From positions 1,240,001-1,304,000 of the forward strand of contig NC_082407.1 in assembly GCF_004011695.2 (NCBI RefSeq): a DNA stretch of 64,000 nt, in the 5' to 3' direction. The notes below the pieces were generated by a model. That model did no database searches, had not been told where the DNA came from, and saw only the letters and a list, made by a program, of their open reading frames with translations. Of this stretch, positions 1 through 12,479 are shown one piece after another; the stretch's first letter is position 1, and each line of letters begins with the position of its first letter. This stretch comes from Ascochyta rabiei. Taxonomy: Eukaryota > Ascomycota > Dothideomycetes > Pleosporales > Didymellaceae. The position numbers and the translations under genes were made by a program.

Positions 1-3000
1 GTAAGTTTAACGTCCTGTGTGAGTCTAAGACTATATAAGACGAGAGCAGTTAAGCTACTCTAGTAATTTAAGGAGCGTAGTTGTAAAAGGTAGTAAATAT
101 AGGTTTAGAGTCCTGTAGTAAGAGCCTATGCTCTAGGGGGTTAACAGCATTTTTTAGGTGTCTGTTGTTTGTTGTAGGTACCACTTACAGGTGCCTATTC
201 TAGTGTCTAAAATAAAAGCTAGAGTAGCTAGAATTCCCTAGGTTGTGTGGAGTAGTAGTTGCATTAAGAGTTGTTGTCCTTGTAGGTTGTCCTGCATTGT
301 TTTTCTTACTTATTTGTATTCTTTATAGCTAAGTAGGAGGTATTAAGTTATTTGTGTGTAGCTGCAGATGCATCTATTGCTATCTACCTTCTATAGGTTG
401 TAGAGGTATGCTTTATTATATCTATGTCCTAGTTTTAGTTAGTAGTAGGCACTTGCTATCTCTTATTTAGTATTTTTAGGTAGTTTTATCCTATTTGTTA
501 GTCCTAGCTAGTATTTTGCTGCGTAGGTGTCTGTTTTCCTTAGGATTGCTTTAGCTTTGTAGGTAACTAGTTTGTAAACCCATTTGTCTGTTGTAATAGC
601 TGTTACTTAGATTCTAGTTATAGCAATGCTTGTAGCGTTAGAGGTAGGCCTCTTTTTTGTTGCTTCTTTTGCTAGAAGGTCTGCTTTCTCGTTTCCTGCA
701 ATGTCTTAGTGGCCAGGGGTCCATTTAAGGCTTATTGTGGCTCCTTTATCTTTAATAGTTTTAGCTGCCTTTATGCAGCGTATTTGCTAAGCTTGTCTAG
801 GCTTGTTTAAAGGAGTTTTTAGTCTTAGGATGGCTGCCTAGTTGTCTGCAAAGACATAGACGTCCTGTCCTGTAGTAGCTATAGTAGCTGCAATTTTAAA
901 GCCTCTTATTATTCCTTCTAGTTCTCTGTTATATATAATTTAGCCTTTACTAATGTTGTAGTTTATAGTGTAGATTTCCTTTAGCTCTTGGTTGTAGTCT
1001 AGGACTGTAATTCCTACTCCTATCCCTAGGCCTCCCTCTACAGAGGAAGCGTCTGTGTAGATAGCTAGTAAATTACTTCCTACTTTCTATAGCATCTGTG
1101 TTTTATGTGCTTTTGCTTCTTCTTCTTTTAGTAGTTTTAAGATTTCTGTTTGGTATGCAATAGCCTTGTTCTAGGGGCAGAAGTAGAAGTCTTTTAGTTT
1201 CTCTTCTCTTATGCTAGGCATAGCTTTTTCTATAGACTGTGTAATTTGTATAAGCTGTGTAGGAGGTTATATTCTTAGCCTAGTACAGTTAACCTCTCTT
1301 TACTCTGTGCTAGAGTCTAGGTCTGTGTTTTGTAGGGTGGATTTTAGCTGTGTTGTAGCAGTGTAGATAGGGTAGTTCTTTAGGAGCTTCCTAGCTCTAA
1401 AGGCGTACTTTCTTATTGCAGTGTTTAGCCTTATTGTAGGAGGGGCTAGTGCTGCCTCTACCTCTTAGGGAATTATAGGTAAGGTTTAGAAGGTGCCTAA
1501 GATTTTCCCAAGTGCTAGGTTCTGTAGTCCTTATAGTTGTTTTGCTATTCTAGCTTGTTACTTCTAGAAGACTTAGTATCTATAGTCTGCTATGCTAGTA
1601 ACACAGGCTAGGTATATTTATTAGACAGCAGTAGGTGTAAGGCCTTTACTGCTGTTTACTAGTCTACATATTCTGTAGAAGGCGTTTCTTGCTTAGCTAA
1701 TCCTTGTAGCAGCATGCTCCTTAAAGGAGAGCCTGTTGTTTAAGTAGATTCCTAGCTATTTAACAGTCTTTTTTAGTGTTATAGTAGACCTGTCTAGCAG
1801 GGTAAGAGTGTAGTTTTCTGCTTATTAGCTTAAAGTAAAGTAGATAAGTTTAGTTTTTAGCGCATTAAACTGTATTACACAGCTAGATCCTTTTGCAAAT
1901 AGGCTAGCTATATCTCTTTCTAGTAGGTAGATGTTTTTCTTTAGGCTAGTAGACAATACTGTAATAGCTAGGTTGTCTAGGTAGGACAGCGAGTAGTTTA
2001 TAATTAACTAGAATAGAGGTCTAATATATATTAGGAACAGGATAGGTAAGACAGGGCTTCCTTGTAGGATTCTAGCGTTTATATTGCTACATTCTTCTGT
2101 TTCTCCATTAAAGGACAGTCGTAGTTAGCGTCTAGAGAGGAAGGATTAGATCTAGGCTATTAGGCTGCAGGGTAGCTTTAGTTGTTGTAGGATAGTAAGT
2201 AGTTAGCCTAGTAAGACGTAGTTAAAGGCTCCTTTAATGTCTAGGAACACTGTAGTTATTATACGCTTTAGTTTCCTTTATTCTTACACTAAGTTTAGCA
2301 GCAGTATAGAGGCGTCTATAGCTAATTTTTGTACTCTTCTACCTAGTTATAAAGGGTGTAGTAGGGTAGTTATTTTAGCTATTATGCTAAGCTGTTTAGC
2401 AACTAGTCTTTCTGCAACTTTGCCTAGGCAGCTAAGGAGAGCAATTACCCTGTAGGCTTTAGGGGCTGCATAGTCTAGTTTGTTTAGTTTTTTAAGGATA
2501 ACTTCTGTTACTCTTTTCTAGATTTAAGGGTAGTATCTATAGTTAAATAGAGTAGAGAACACATAGACGAATATGTCTGTTTCTGCTTTATATACTGTAG
2601 TAATAATTTCCTAGTTTATTGCATCTAGTCCTAGGGAGATACTTTAGATTTGTGAGGAGTAGGCGTGTTCTAGCTCTTCTTTAGTAAGGGGTGGCTATTC
2701 CTAGCTACCTTCTTAGTAGGTCCTCTACTCTATAGGCTGAGAGGAAGGTAGTCTAGGGAAGAAGGTGTCTCTTAGTGCTAAGCACTTGCCTTAAAAGGAG
2801 TACTCTATTCCCCTAGGGCCTTGTATAGCAGGTATAGTTTAGTTACCTACAGTCCTAGTATAGGACAATGCCTTAAAGATTAGTTTTATGTCCTCTTTTT
2901 CTAGGAATTAATTCTAGTAGTTGCGTTTTACTACTTTTACTGTTTGTAAGTAGTTGTTTCTAGTAATTAGGTAGTCTTTTTTCTATATGTATGTGGTAGT

Positions 3001-5950
3001 AGGGCTAGTAGCTAGTTCTCTCTATAGGAGGCGTTGTTTGTTAAGCATGTTTGTCCTTAGTAGTTTTAGGTCTAGGTTCTACTAAGGCTTACTTCTTGCA
3101 CTAGTAGAGCTTTGTAGGATTGCAGTCTTAGCTGCGTTTATTATTGCTGTAGTAAGCTCCTTTCCTATTGCCTTAAGTTGCTTTTCTAGCTCTCTGTTCT
3201 CTCCTTAGATAAGGAGTAGAGAGGTGCTAGTAGAGTGTCTAGGGCTTGTAGTATTTAGGGTAGGGCTTTTTCCTAATTCCTTTGCTAGCTCCTTCTAGAA
3301 TAGGTCCTAGTCTGCCTTCTTAGTGTTAAACTAGGGAGTAGGGTTGTTTAGGAGCTGTATTCTAGGCATAGTAATTGTAAACAGGATGCCTAGGTAGTCT
3401 AAGCCTATGCCTGCTAGGGTTTACTAGTCTTCTATCTAGTTTGTAAGCCTGTGTGTGGCAAAGGTAAGGTCTAGAACACTTTCCCTACTTATGTTTAGCC
3501 TGTAGAAGGTGCCTGTACCAGGGTTATTTAGTAGCTCTAGGTTTTACTCTTCTATCTAGGCAATAAAGCTACTAGCTTTTAGTGTTATAGTAGTTATAGT
3601 AGAGTCCTACTAAGGGTGGTAGGTGTTAAAGTCCCCTAGTAGGATTAAGTTAGGCAGAGTTTAGCTATTTAGAAGCTTTCTTTCTACTGTTATTGTTCCT
3701 TATGCGTTTGTTTAGTTGTATATATTGTAGATTATAAAGTTTAACCTAGACTGTTAGACTGTAATAGCTAGAAAGTCTAGGTTAGGGTTTAAGTCTTCTA
3801 TTAGGGTAATTTGTACTGGTGTTAAACATAGGACGTAGGCTAGAACACGTGGCCTTATACTAAAGTCCTGTAGTAGAGGTAGAATTTATGTAAAGGAGGG
3901 GTAGTTTACAGAGTGTGTGTCAAGGTAGTCTAAAGGTTGTTGTTAAGTAGGGGTAAGCTATAGTTCTTGTACTAAGATAAGGTCTATAGTAAGTTCTACT
4001 ATAAGTTGTAAGGCGCTTTCTGTAGCTTATGCGCTCTTGTTTAGATTTACTTATAGAATCCTTAGGTTGTCTAGCATTCTAGATGTGTTTATATGTTTAT
4101 TATAGCCTTATAGGCTGCATATTAAATGCTATCTGCTATATATACTTCTTTATAGTTTATACACTTAGGTATAGTATATATATAGGTTTTACTAGTAGTG
4201 CTATACGTGTTACACTTATATAGTATTGTAGGGTGTTTATCTACGCATATCTTGTATATAGTGCTATTAAGGCACCTGTTCTCTATGTGTCTAAATTGCT
4301 AACATTTTTGGCATTATGTAGTAGGAGGTGTAGGAACAAACTTCTCTACTCTTATGCTAGCTTCTAGTAGGTATAGTCTATTGCGTATAGCTTGTTGTAC
4401 TTCTTTTTCTATTATAAATGCTACACAGATAGATTCTAGTTATTGCTTCTATCTCCTTTTGTAGCTTGGTAGCCAGAATAGGTTTCCTACTATTGTTAGG
4501 CCTTTGTTAAAGGTAGTTATCTCTAACTTAAGCACCTCTAGGTCCTAGTTTGTTTCTAGAGACGTGGGGATGTTGTGTAGGATTACTTTGTACTATAGTT
4601 ATATTAGAAGGGCTTCCTTATAGGTAGTAACTAATTGCTAGATTACTTAGTTTTTAAGTAGGTATTTTGCGGTAAAGAAGGGCGTTATAGTTAGAATAAT
4701 GTTATTCCTTCTACTTAGGCTAGTAGAAGTAATTATAGGGAGGCTTACTCCTTTATCTATAAAGGCCTTGTTAAAAGTATTACGCATCTCTAGAGGGGCA
4801 AAAGAGGGTAGTTCTTGCTCTAGTGTAAGAACTAGTTAGCGTGCACTTAGAGAGTTCTTTATAATAGTAGGTTGCTTCTTCTTTGTAACTGTTTGCTAGT
4901 CTGTGTTCTTAGGGAGGTTAGCTGAAGCTGCAGATGCGTATAAAGTAGGCTAAGTAGAAGGTTAAATAGTAGGAGTCTTAGTAGCTAAGGTAAGTTTCTA
5001 AAGGAGTTTTGCTCTTGTTTTAATTAATTTAGACACTGTTTTAAGGTTAGATACTTAGGAGGCTAGGATAGAGAGGCCTTGTTTGTTTATCCTGTTGTTT
5101 TCTGTGTAGTCTTAAAAGATTTCTAGAAGGTCTAAGAGGTTTAATTGTCCCTTGTTTAAGGTAGCTAGAGAAGAAGCCTAGATAACTATTGTCCTAGCAA
5201 TAGATAGAGCTTCTTTTACTGTTTTAGCAATAGAGGCTTAGTTTATAGGCCTAGTAGCTATGTTAAATTAGAAAGGGGGAAGCCTAGGTGCTGTTAGAGT
5301 AGCAGGTCTACTAGCTGGTTGTTTAGAGGGAGCAGAGAGAAGAGGTAACGTTGTAGTCCTGTTAAATATACTAGGTTAGTGTATTCCTAGAGTAGATTGC
5401 AGGTGTAGTGTAGACGATAAGAGTATAGATAGAGGTCTTAGGATTAGTATAGGCTGGTACATCTCTCCTAGAGGGGTTAGGGAGCTAGGGGGGCTTATTT
5501 CTATTGTCCCTGTGTTTGGAGATTAGTCTCTATTAGGTGATGGTTCTGGTTCTATAGTCCTAGGTCCTAGGTCCTAGTCCTAGGTAGGGTTTTCGTTCTC
5601 TTTTTTAAGATAAAATAACTAAGAAATAACTAGAAGAGAGCTTGTTTTTGCACAGAAAGAGGTACCTAGTCTCTATCTACTTTTTAGAGCTAAAAAACAA
5701 GGAAAAGGTAGTCTTAGCTTTACTATTCTTGCCTTTGTTCTATTCTTACTGGCCTAACTAGTAGACCTCTAGGAGTAGAAAGAAGGGGTTAAAAGCAGAA
5801 AGCTAAGGAAAGGCTTGTTGCTATCTAGTAGGGATAGGATGTTTTGTTGGTTGTTGTGTTTGTTAAGGTAAGATCTTAGAAGATAAGATAAGATAAGATT
5901 GTTGTTTTTTAGGGGAGGTCTATGCTCTGCAAATCTGAAATTTCTTTTAA
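1..5950 (-). mobile_element. Tad1-like non-LTR retrotransposon (LINE), RIP-degraded
   Basis: A degenerate LINE reads right to left. ORF1 lies near 5600-4150 and contains a zinc knuckle at 4313-4272 with the exact C-x2-C-x4-H-x4-C spacing, followed by a second Cys/His cluster. An endonuclease region is inferred near 4100-3350 from element order only. Reverse transcriptase lies near 3000-1850, with a YLDN catalytic box at 1983-1972. RNase H lies near 1100-650, with WTPGH at 723-709 and AGNEKADLLAKEA at 700-661. The ORFs are full of TAA/TAG and the DNA is AT-rich, as expected from RIP. The 3' end is cut by the window start. The 5' boundary near 5950 is approximate, just past an (AAGAT)n run at 5879-5898. 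No target duplication can be seen. The element is certainly dead. Confidence 0.8.
661..723 (-). pseudogene. RNase H C-terminal motif of the LINE
   Basis: This is the best preserved protein stretch of the LINE. On the minus strand WTPGH is followed, after a stop and a few residues, by GNEKADLLAKEA, the last conserved block of the RNase H domain in I/Tad-clade elements. The aspartate in the ADLLA block is retained. It fixes the orientation and clade of the element. Confidence 0.8.
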
Positions 5951-8690
5951 TAGATTAGGTTGGATAACCAGGCAGCGTGCAGCAACCAGACGCCTAGAGG
6001 CTCTAGGAAGCTTAGGATAGTATATGCTCGCTGGGTTTAGATAGAATCTGATGTTTTTTTTGTTGTGCAGGGCCCTATGTCGAAATTTTGCTTTGTTGTA
6101 GTACTACGTAGGAGATAGGGTGTAGTTTTCCCTCTACAATGTAAAAACTAATAGGCTAAGCTAGAAGCTTAACTAGTTACAAGCCTAGTACATAGTAGTT
6201 GCAGTTCCTACCCCTCTAATAGTTACCCTAGATTTGCTAGGTAACCTCTACAAGACAGTGCATATAGACCTACTAGAACGTGTAGCTTCTAACCTATTAC
6301 TAACACAGCGCCTACAGGAAAGTAGACTAAGCCTGCTGGTTGTTCTAGAGGAGGACAACCTAACTCTAGCTTTATAGGAGGTAGAGTCTATCCTAAAAGA
6401 AAAGAGGGCTTATAGGCAGAACAAGCTACAGGTTCTAGTTAAATAGAAGGGATACATAAAGCTAACGTAGGAACTACTAGAAGCATTACAGGATATAAAG
6501 GCCTAGGGGGCCTTTATAGTAATACATACAGCATATAAGAAGTAGATATAGAGAAGGAGAAACTTTTGTTATTTATAATAACCCTTATAGGGTCCTATTA
6601 GGAGATACTATATAGGGCATAAGGCCTAGCGTAGAAGAGCTTAGGGACCTTACAGTAATAGCACGCTGCCGCCTTATACAACTACTACCCAGTAACTAGC
6701 AGTAAGCCTTAAGACTTCAAAAAGATATTATTATTTATAGATAGGGAACAATAGGTAGCAGTAGCTGCGTCTAGGGCCTAGTTTCGCGCATTACAGCAGC
6801 GGTAGTTAACCTTGTAGTTATTATTACCACCCTCTATATCTACCTTAATAGTGCTGCTACGTATTAACTGTAATATTTCTTTAAAGTTGTAGTTAGGCGT
6901 GCGCAGCTCTATAGGAAAAGGTAAGTAGTAACAGTAGGTAGGCGCGCGTAGCTCTATAGGGAAGGAGAAGTAGTATTAGTAAGGGGGCGCAGGGGACCTT
7001 ATAAGGAAGGGAGAGCAGCACTAGCGTAGGGGCGTAGGCAACTCTACAGGGGAGGGAGAGCAGTAACAGTAAGGTAGCAAGCAGAGCTAGCAGACAGACA
7101 AGCAGCGCTTATTAGAGGAGTTAGAGCAGCAGCAGTAGAACAAGCAGGATAATAGGGCGTACTCTAGGCAGTAGCAGAGCGTAGTAAGCAGGCGCTTAAC
7201 TTAGTTAATAGCGTCTTTTAGATCTAGTTAGCTGCATACCTAATATAGACAGAAATTCTTATAGTAGTATAGGCCTAGACTACCTTTATGCAGTTTATAC
7301 GCTTAGTCTAGGACTAGAAGGCTAACCCTGTAGTAGCTACAAACTGTTAGAGGTAGGCGTTTAGTTAGTTGCTGCTATAACGCCTAGATAACAGCATAGC
7401 AGGCAGAGTAACCTAAGTACTAGGCTTAGCAGGGGAATAGGCAGCGTAAGCAGAGGTTAACCGCTTTACTAGTGTAGGGTTAGCTAGGGCTAGGTTAAGC
7501 ATAGCCTTATACACCTGCTAGTGCTTATAGTAGGCATCTAGTAAAAATATTGTGTTAGAAAGGAACACCTATAGCAGTAATAAGGAGGTAACTTACAGTA
7601 GAACACAGGCTAACGCCCCTAGTTAGCCTTGTTACTACCTACACCCTAGGTGCTAGGCGTCTTAACATAGGCGTTACTAGCGCGCGCTAACACCTTAGCT
7701 ACTATTAGTTAGGAATAAGGGGCTAGAACAGGAACACGTATATTAATATACTGCTTAAAATTACACTAGGTATAGCAGAGCTTAGTATTTATAGTAAAGA
7801 GGTTGTTATTATAAATATAGACGCGCTTACGCTTAGCGTAGGTATAACAGGTCTCACTAGCACCTAAAACGCAGTTAGCTATAGAAGAAATTAGTAAGTA
7901 AGCAGACCTATAATAGACGCAGGCACTTATAAGACTAACTAGTAAGGATAGTAAGAAGGTAGTAGGGGCAGCATAGGACAGCGCTAGCAGAGACAGAGAC
8001 TAGGTCCTTATTATCTAAGTTACTCTTAACTTTGTAGTTACCTATACAACAGCAGTAAGCTTTCTACATATATAGTTAGGCCCTGTAACTAAATTAGAAA
8101 CTATAGATAAGAAATACTAGAGGTACGTTGTAGGCAGAGGAGAGGGACTGTAGCAGACTACAACTGCCCCCTCTAGGGGGACTACTAGCTTCTTAACTAG
8201 TAGCCTAATAGCTATAACTAGAGGTAACAACAGATATAGTAGGTAGGGTAAAGGCGCGTATAAAAAATTAGGTAGGCATATTACAGGTAGGTTAGGCAGG
8301 AGCGTAGAGTAGTATAGTGTCTAACTTAGGCAGGTACACTAGGCAAAACAAAAACAACCTAGGTGCGTGTAGGGACTACCCTAGGTAAACTACAGACTAG
8401 ACAAGCAGCTAACTACTAAGAGCTAGACCCTTACGCAACTATAACTAGCCCTAAGGTTTACCTACTACTAGCATTCCCTAGGCTACGCTAAATATAAAAA
8501 GGACCTAACAAAAGTATATACAGCCTAGGGGAGATAGGGAAAGAAGGTATGTTATAGGCTTAGACCTTGTCTAAGCCTTAAGTAAGACAGGACGGTTACG
8601 TGCCCTACAGACATATTAGAAGGACACGTAACGTGTTACCTCTATAAGAGATACAATACTATATCAACCCTTATTACATCCGACCCTAAG
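5951..8690. other. Unclassified RIP-degraded repeat debris
   Basis: No complete gene is visible. On the plus strand 6290-6560 translates as a Leu/Glu/Lys-rich helical stretch broken by TAG codons, which could be the tail of a DDE transposase, though I cannot assign it. From about 6700 to 8640 there are many TAG/TAA codons where CAG or TGG could once have stood, consistent with RIP on old coding DNA. Neither strand gives a motif I recognise. It contains the 45-bp tandem repeats annotated separately. Confidence 0.5.
6895..7075 (+). repeat. 45-bp imperfect tandem repeat, about 4 copies
   Basis: Four successive units each begin with a GCG-rich block, continue with CTCTATAGG or a variant, and end in a GAGAAGTAGTA or GAGAGCAGYA-like block. 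The period is about 45 bases, a multiple of three, so the array probably encoded a 15-residue repeat in a now dead ORF. Units differ mainly by transitions and small changes. Confidence 0.55.
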
Positions 8691-10139
8691 GCTAGTCTAT
8701 AACATACAGCTGTATACTTTAAGGTATATAAGATTAAGTTTATATAATAATATTACTATACTATTACTAAAAGTAGATTATATAAAGATTATTTTAAATA
8801 GTATTTTCTAATAGTTTATGTAGTTTAGAGTTCTGTTATAGAGGTATACAACGGCTCTTGTAACTTCTAGCTATAGTTCCTAGGAGAGATTAGCGTTAAG
8901 TTACATAGCGTAAGCTTTCTCCTTGTTTACGCCCCCTAAGCGTTCTATACCTCTATCTTGTACTTATATTTCTAGTATAGAAGGCTTAATAACAATTCCT
9001 TATATTGCTAACTATCTTTTAACCTCTAGCTTAACAGTTGTAATTCTGTTATCTACCTTAATTGTCTTTACTAATATATCATAGTAATTTTTTAGAAATA
9101 GTATAAATATTAAAAATGCTTTAATAATAGATTTTGCTGTTTAGTTGTTAGTAATGTAGAGACCCTATTGCAGGCCTAAAAATTTGTTAGTATTTAATAA
9201 TTAGCTCTTCTCTTCTGTTACCCCTTAAGCTTTATAATTGTAGAAATTAATACTCAATCTTTCTCCTAGGCTGTTATAATTTGTGCGTAGGGCTTAGCTT
9301 ATTTATTGCCTTAATTTTGCTCCTCTATAGGAATTGCACTCTACTATAATAATGCCCTTAATACATACCCCCTAAGTTTGCTGTATAAGGTGTTCTACTA
9401 CTACTAGGCTAGGATAACCTAGGCGTTTATGCTATAGTGCAGCAGAGGCTCTTTATAGTACCTTTTTAGTTTTTAATATAGTTTTATGTGTATAGTATAA
9501 GGCATCTTGTAATTCCTTATACTCCAGTACCTATTACCTAAACATTTTAGTAAAAGTGTAGATAATTTTGTTGTCTAATCTTTATAGGGTTGTTAGATTT
9601 GTCTAGGTATTATCCCTTGTTGTCGTAGGAGGTAGAAAAATACTAAATTATATAGTAGGTTAGAGTAGACTGCTACGTTATACAGTCTTATGCTGCCAGT
9701 TCTAGACTAGTTTATTAAACTTAGCTTAATTAATCTGTAACCCTTTATCTACAATTTTAAGTTTCTAGCCTAGATACGGTTACTAGGCATTAGAAGGCAG
9801 AAATTGTGTATATAGTTAGGGTTGTTTATTATGTAGTAGGTTAATCCTAAGTTAAGGATAAATAACTTCCTTAGTAGATAGCCTTTAGCATTCCTTCTGC
9901 CTAACGCTGTATTAAAGACAGCTTTCACGTTTGTAACTTTCTAGCCCTCTAGTTAGTCTTTAAAGATTTTAGGCGTTAGAGTGTGTAATTGTTTTACAAC
10001 TAGTGTTCTTAAACAGGTTCTGCTTTGTCTGCAGATTAGCCCTTAAAATGTAGTGTCTTTCTTACGCTTAAATTGTATAAGCTTTTTCATTGTCTTATTT
10101 AGTTTCTACCACTTAGGTGCCTTATCTAGATTAACATAA
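8690..10139 (-). mobile_element. Copia integrase-region remnant
   Basis: The stretch 8870-9000 resembles 14930-15055 of the nested Copia at 12312-17585. Shared blocks include CTAGCTAtAGTTCCTA, a CCCCCTAAGCGTT block and AGAAGGCTTAA. Further blocks near 10110-10130 (CTTAGGTGCCTTA) match 16200-16215. The order is that of a minus-strand integrase and pre-integrase region. No LTRs are attached, and it stops where the LTR at 10140 begins, so it is probably the target in which that element landed. It is heavily RIP-mutated. Confidence 0.5.
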
Positions 10140-10363
10140 TGTAGTGGAGTAAAAGTACAAGGTTGACTAGCGAGGGCTTAGAAGGCCATTGGGGCTTAGG
10201 TGCACGTGATTATTAGGGGTGTTAACTGGCGAGGGCTTAAAGGGCCATTAGGGATTAGAGGCACGTAATTGTTAGGAGGGTATATTAGATAATCTTAGCA
10301 AGCTATTAGGGCTTGCTATTAAAGACAACCACTTTCTTGCATTAAGCAATATTCTTACCTATA
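10140..10363 (+). repeat. 5' LTR of the 10140-19263 element
   Basis: This copy aligns end to end with 19040-19263 without gaps. Differences are mostly C/T and G/A transitions. It is the more AT-rich copy, for example ending CTATA where the right copy has CTACA. Confidence 0.75.
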
Positions 10364-10599
10364 GAATGGCAACTAATATGCAACTTAAACACCTACAAAC
10401 CTTAGCCTTAGGACTGCTAAGGCTACTACAGCTAGTACTTAATAGGACACTAATAAATAGTACGTGAAAAACAGCATCTCCTTTATAATGTTCTTTTACG
10501 CAGTTGTAACACAGTATTTATAGGACAGGTCTAGTAAGCAGTTACATACTAGGCTAGGCCTAGAAAAACAGTATAGAGCAAAAGGCGTTAGACAGATCG

Positions 10600-10805
10600 A
10601 ATACTAACAGTACAGAACTAAGCCAGGCTTAGGAATCTATTAGGACTTACAGTAAAGAGTCTACATATACTAGCAGTACAGAACTAAGCTAGGCTTAGGA
10701 ATCTATTAGGACTTGTAGTAAAAAGTCTACACATACCAGCTGTATAGAACTAAGCTAGGCTTAGGAATCTATTAGGACTTGTAGTAAAAAGTGTACATAG
10801 TTATA
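10600..10805 (+). repeat. 66-bp tandem repeat, 3 copies
   Basis: Units start at about 10608, 10674 and 10740 and share CAGTACAGAACTAAG, CTAGGCTTAGGAATCTATTAG and GTAGTAAAAAGTCTAC blocks. The period of 66 is a multiple of three. The array lies just inside the left LTR of the 10140-19263 element. Confidence 0.75.
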
Positions 10806-12311
10806 ATAGTTACAGCCCTTACGTGCAGTGTTCATAGTCCTAGTAAGGGAGTATTCTTAAAGTTTTGTTAAGGCTATAAAACCCCTGCTTATTAGATAAT
10901 TATATAGTAATAGGAAATAACAGGAAGTTATAACAGAACTAAATTATAAGGAAATACTAATAATGTATTAGGATGTAGCCTAGTAATCCTATAGGCGTTA
11001 GATTAAAGGTAAGTAATAATAATACAGATATAGAAACTACAGGAGAACTAAAGAAGCCCCTTAAAGGACACGTATAGAGAACACCTAAGCAAAGGCTATT
11101 TAAATAAGACAAGAAGACGCCTTCTAATTAGTAACTACTAGTAAGATTTAGCATTAACAAACGCCTAAATATAAAAATAGTAACTAAAACTTACTAGTAT
11201 ATTAGACACTCTAAGGAATAAAGCTTTCCCTAGCACCTATTAGGATGCTGTAAGGGGAGGATTCACTGCGTTACCTCTAGAAGCAGAAACTACAGTAGCT
11301 TATCTCTATTGTAAAAAATTTAAGACCCTAAACGCGTTGCTACTAAGTAATAATACTTTAGAAGACGTAGACTTGCGCTAAATCCTTTCTATTAATGCTA
11401 ATAGAGTAGGACATATTGCCTAGGAGAACTAGCGCGCCTACGCTAATAAGCAAGCCCCTTTTACAGACGTACCCCTAATATTTAGTAGAGAAAATCTAAC
11501 CTAATTCCTAAAGGAGATTGAACAACACTCTAGTTTCTACTAATAGACTATTAAGGACTGTATTAGTAGACTCCTTAGTTACTATAACTATACTTACTAA
11601 GAGGTTATTAAATTAAACATAACAGACTTTGTAGCTGCCTAGGCAGCAACTAATTAGTAAGCTGTTAAAGAAGCACTCTAACAACTATTCTAAAGCTAGA
11701 ATAAGGCCTAGCAGGAAGAGACTAAGGATTTGCTGCGCCTTTAGTGCATCTTATGCTTATTAACCTAAATCTGTTGCTCTAAGGGTACCTAGACAACTTT
11801 AGCCCTAAGTTTAAATAATACCTAGAAGCTAGGATAGTAGCAGAATTGTATAAAGGATTCTACTTAGCAAAAGGCCTAAATAAATAATAGCTTAATAAGG
11901 TATTAAAAAAATATAAACTTACTGTAACCTGCCTAGACGACTTTTACTACGCTGAAATTAAAGCGTTCCTTAGCAAGGTCGCCCTATAAGAGTTGAAAAT
12001 CAAATTATTTAACCAAGCATTTAATAAGAAAATAATAGTAACTAAGACATAGGCACTTAATAAACTATTGGGACTCCTAAACACATTTAAGCTAGCCTAG
12101 TTAAACAAAAAAAGCGTGCTAAAGAAGCTATCTAGAGTATAACCCCTAGGTAAACAAGGAGTCTAAATGCTACTAGGGCGTTAGCCTACACAAGGAGAAG
12201 TTAATAACCTTATTAAGAAATTCTCTAGGATTAAGCTTAACGGCATAAATCTATTGCTTGCCCCTTAGAAGCTGTAGGAAGTAGAACTGCTTTTGTATAA
12301 AGACGTATAAT

Positions 12312-12479
12312 TGTCAGATTAGAGGGTAATAGTAATGAGTTGATGATGATGTATTGATGTTCTGTTGTTGTTCTATGTAAGGGTGATTTTTGTCTTATCT
12401 AGGTTCTAGTGGGGGCCCCTACACAGTTTCTTAGTAGGTATATCACCTAACCTATTTCTCTAATACCTTTTATTTAACA
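12312..12479 (-). repeat. 3' LTR of the nested Copia
   Basis: This 168-bp repeat matches 17418-17585. The shared core includes GGTTCTAGTGGGGGCCCC. It begins TGTCAG and ends AACA. Confidence 0.75.
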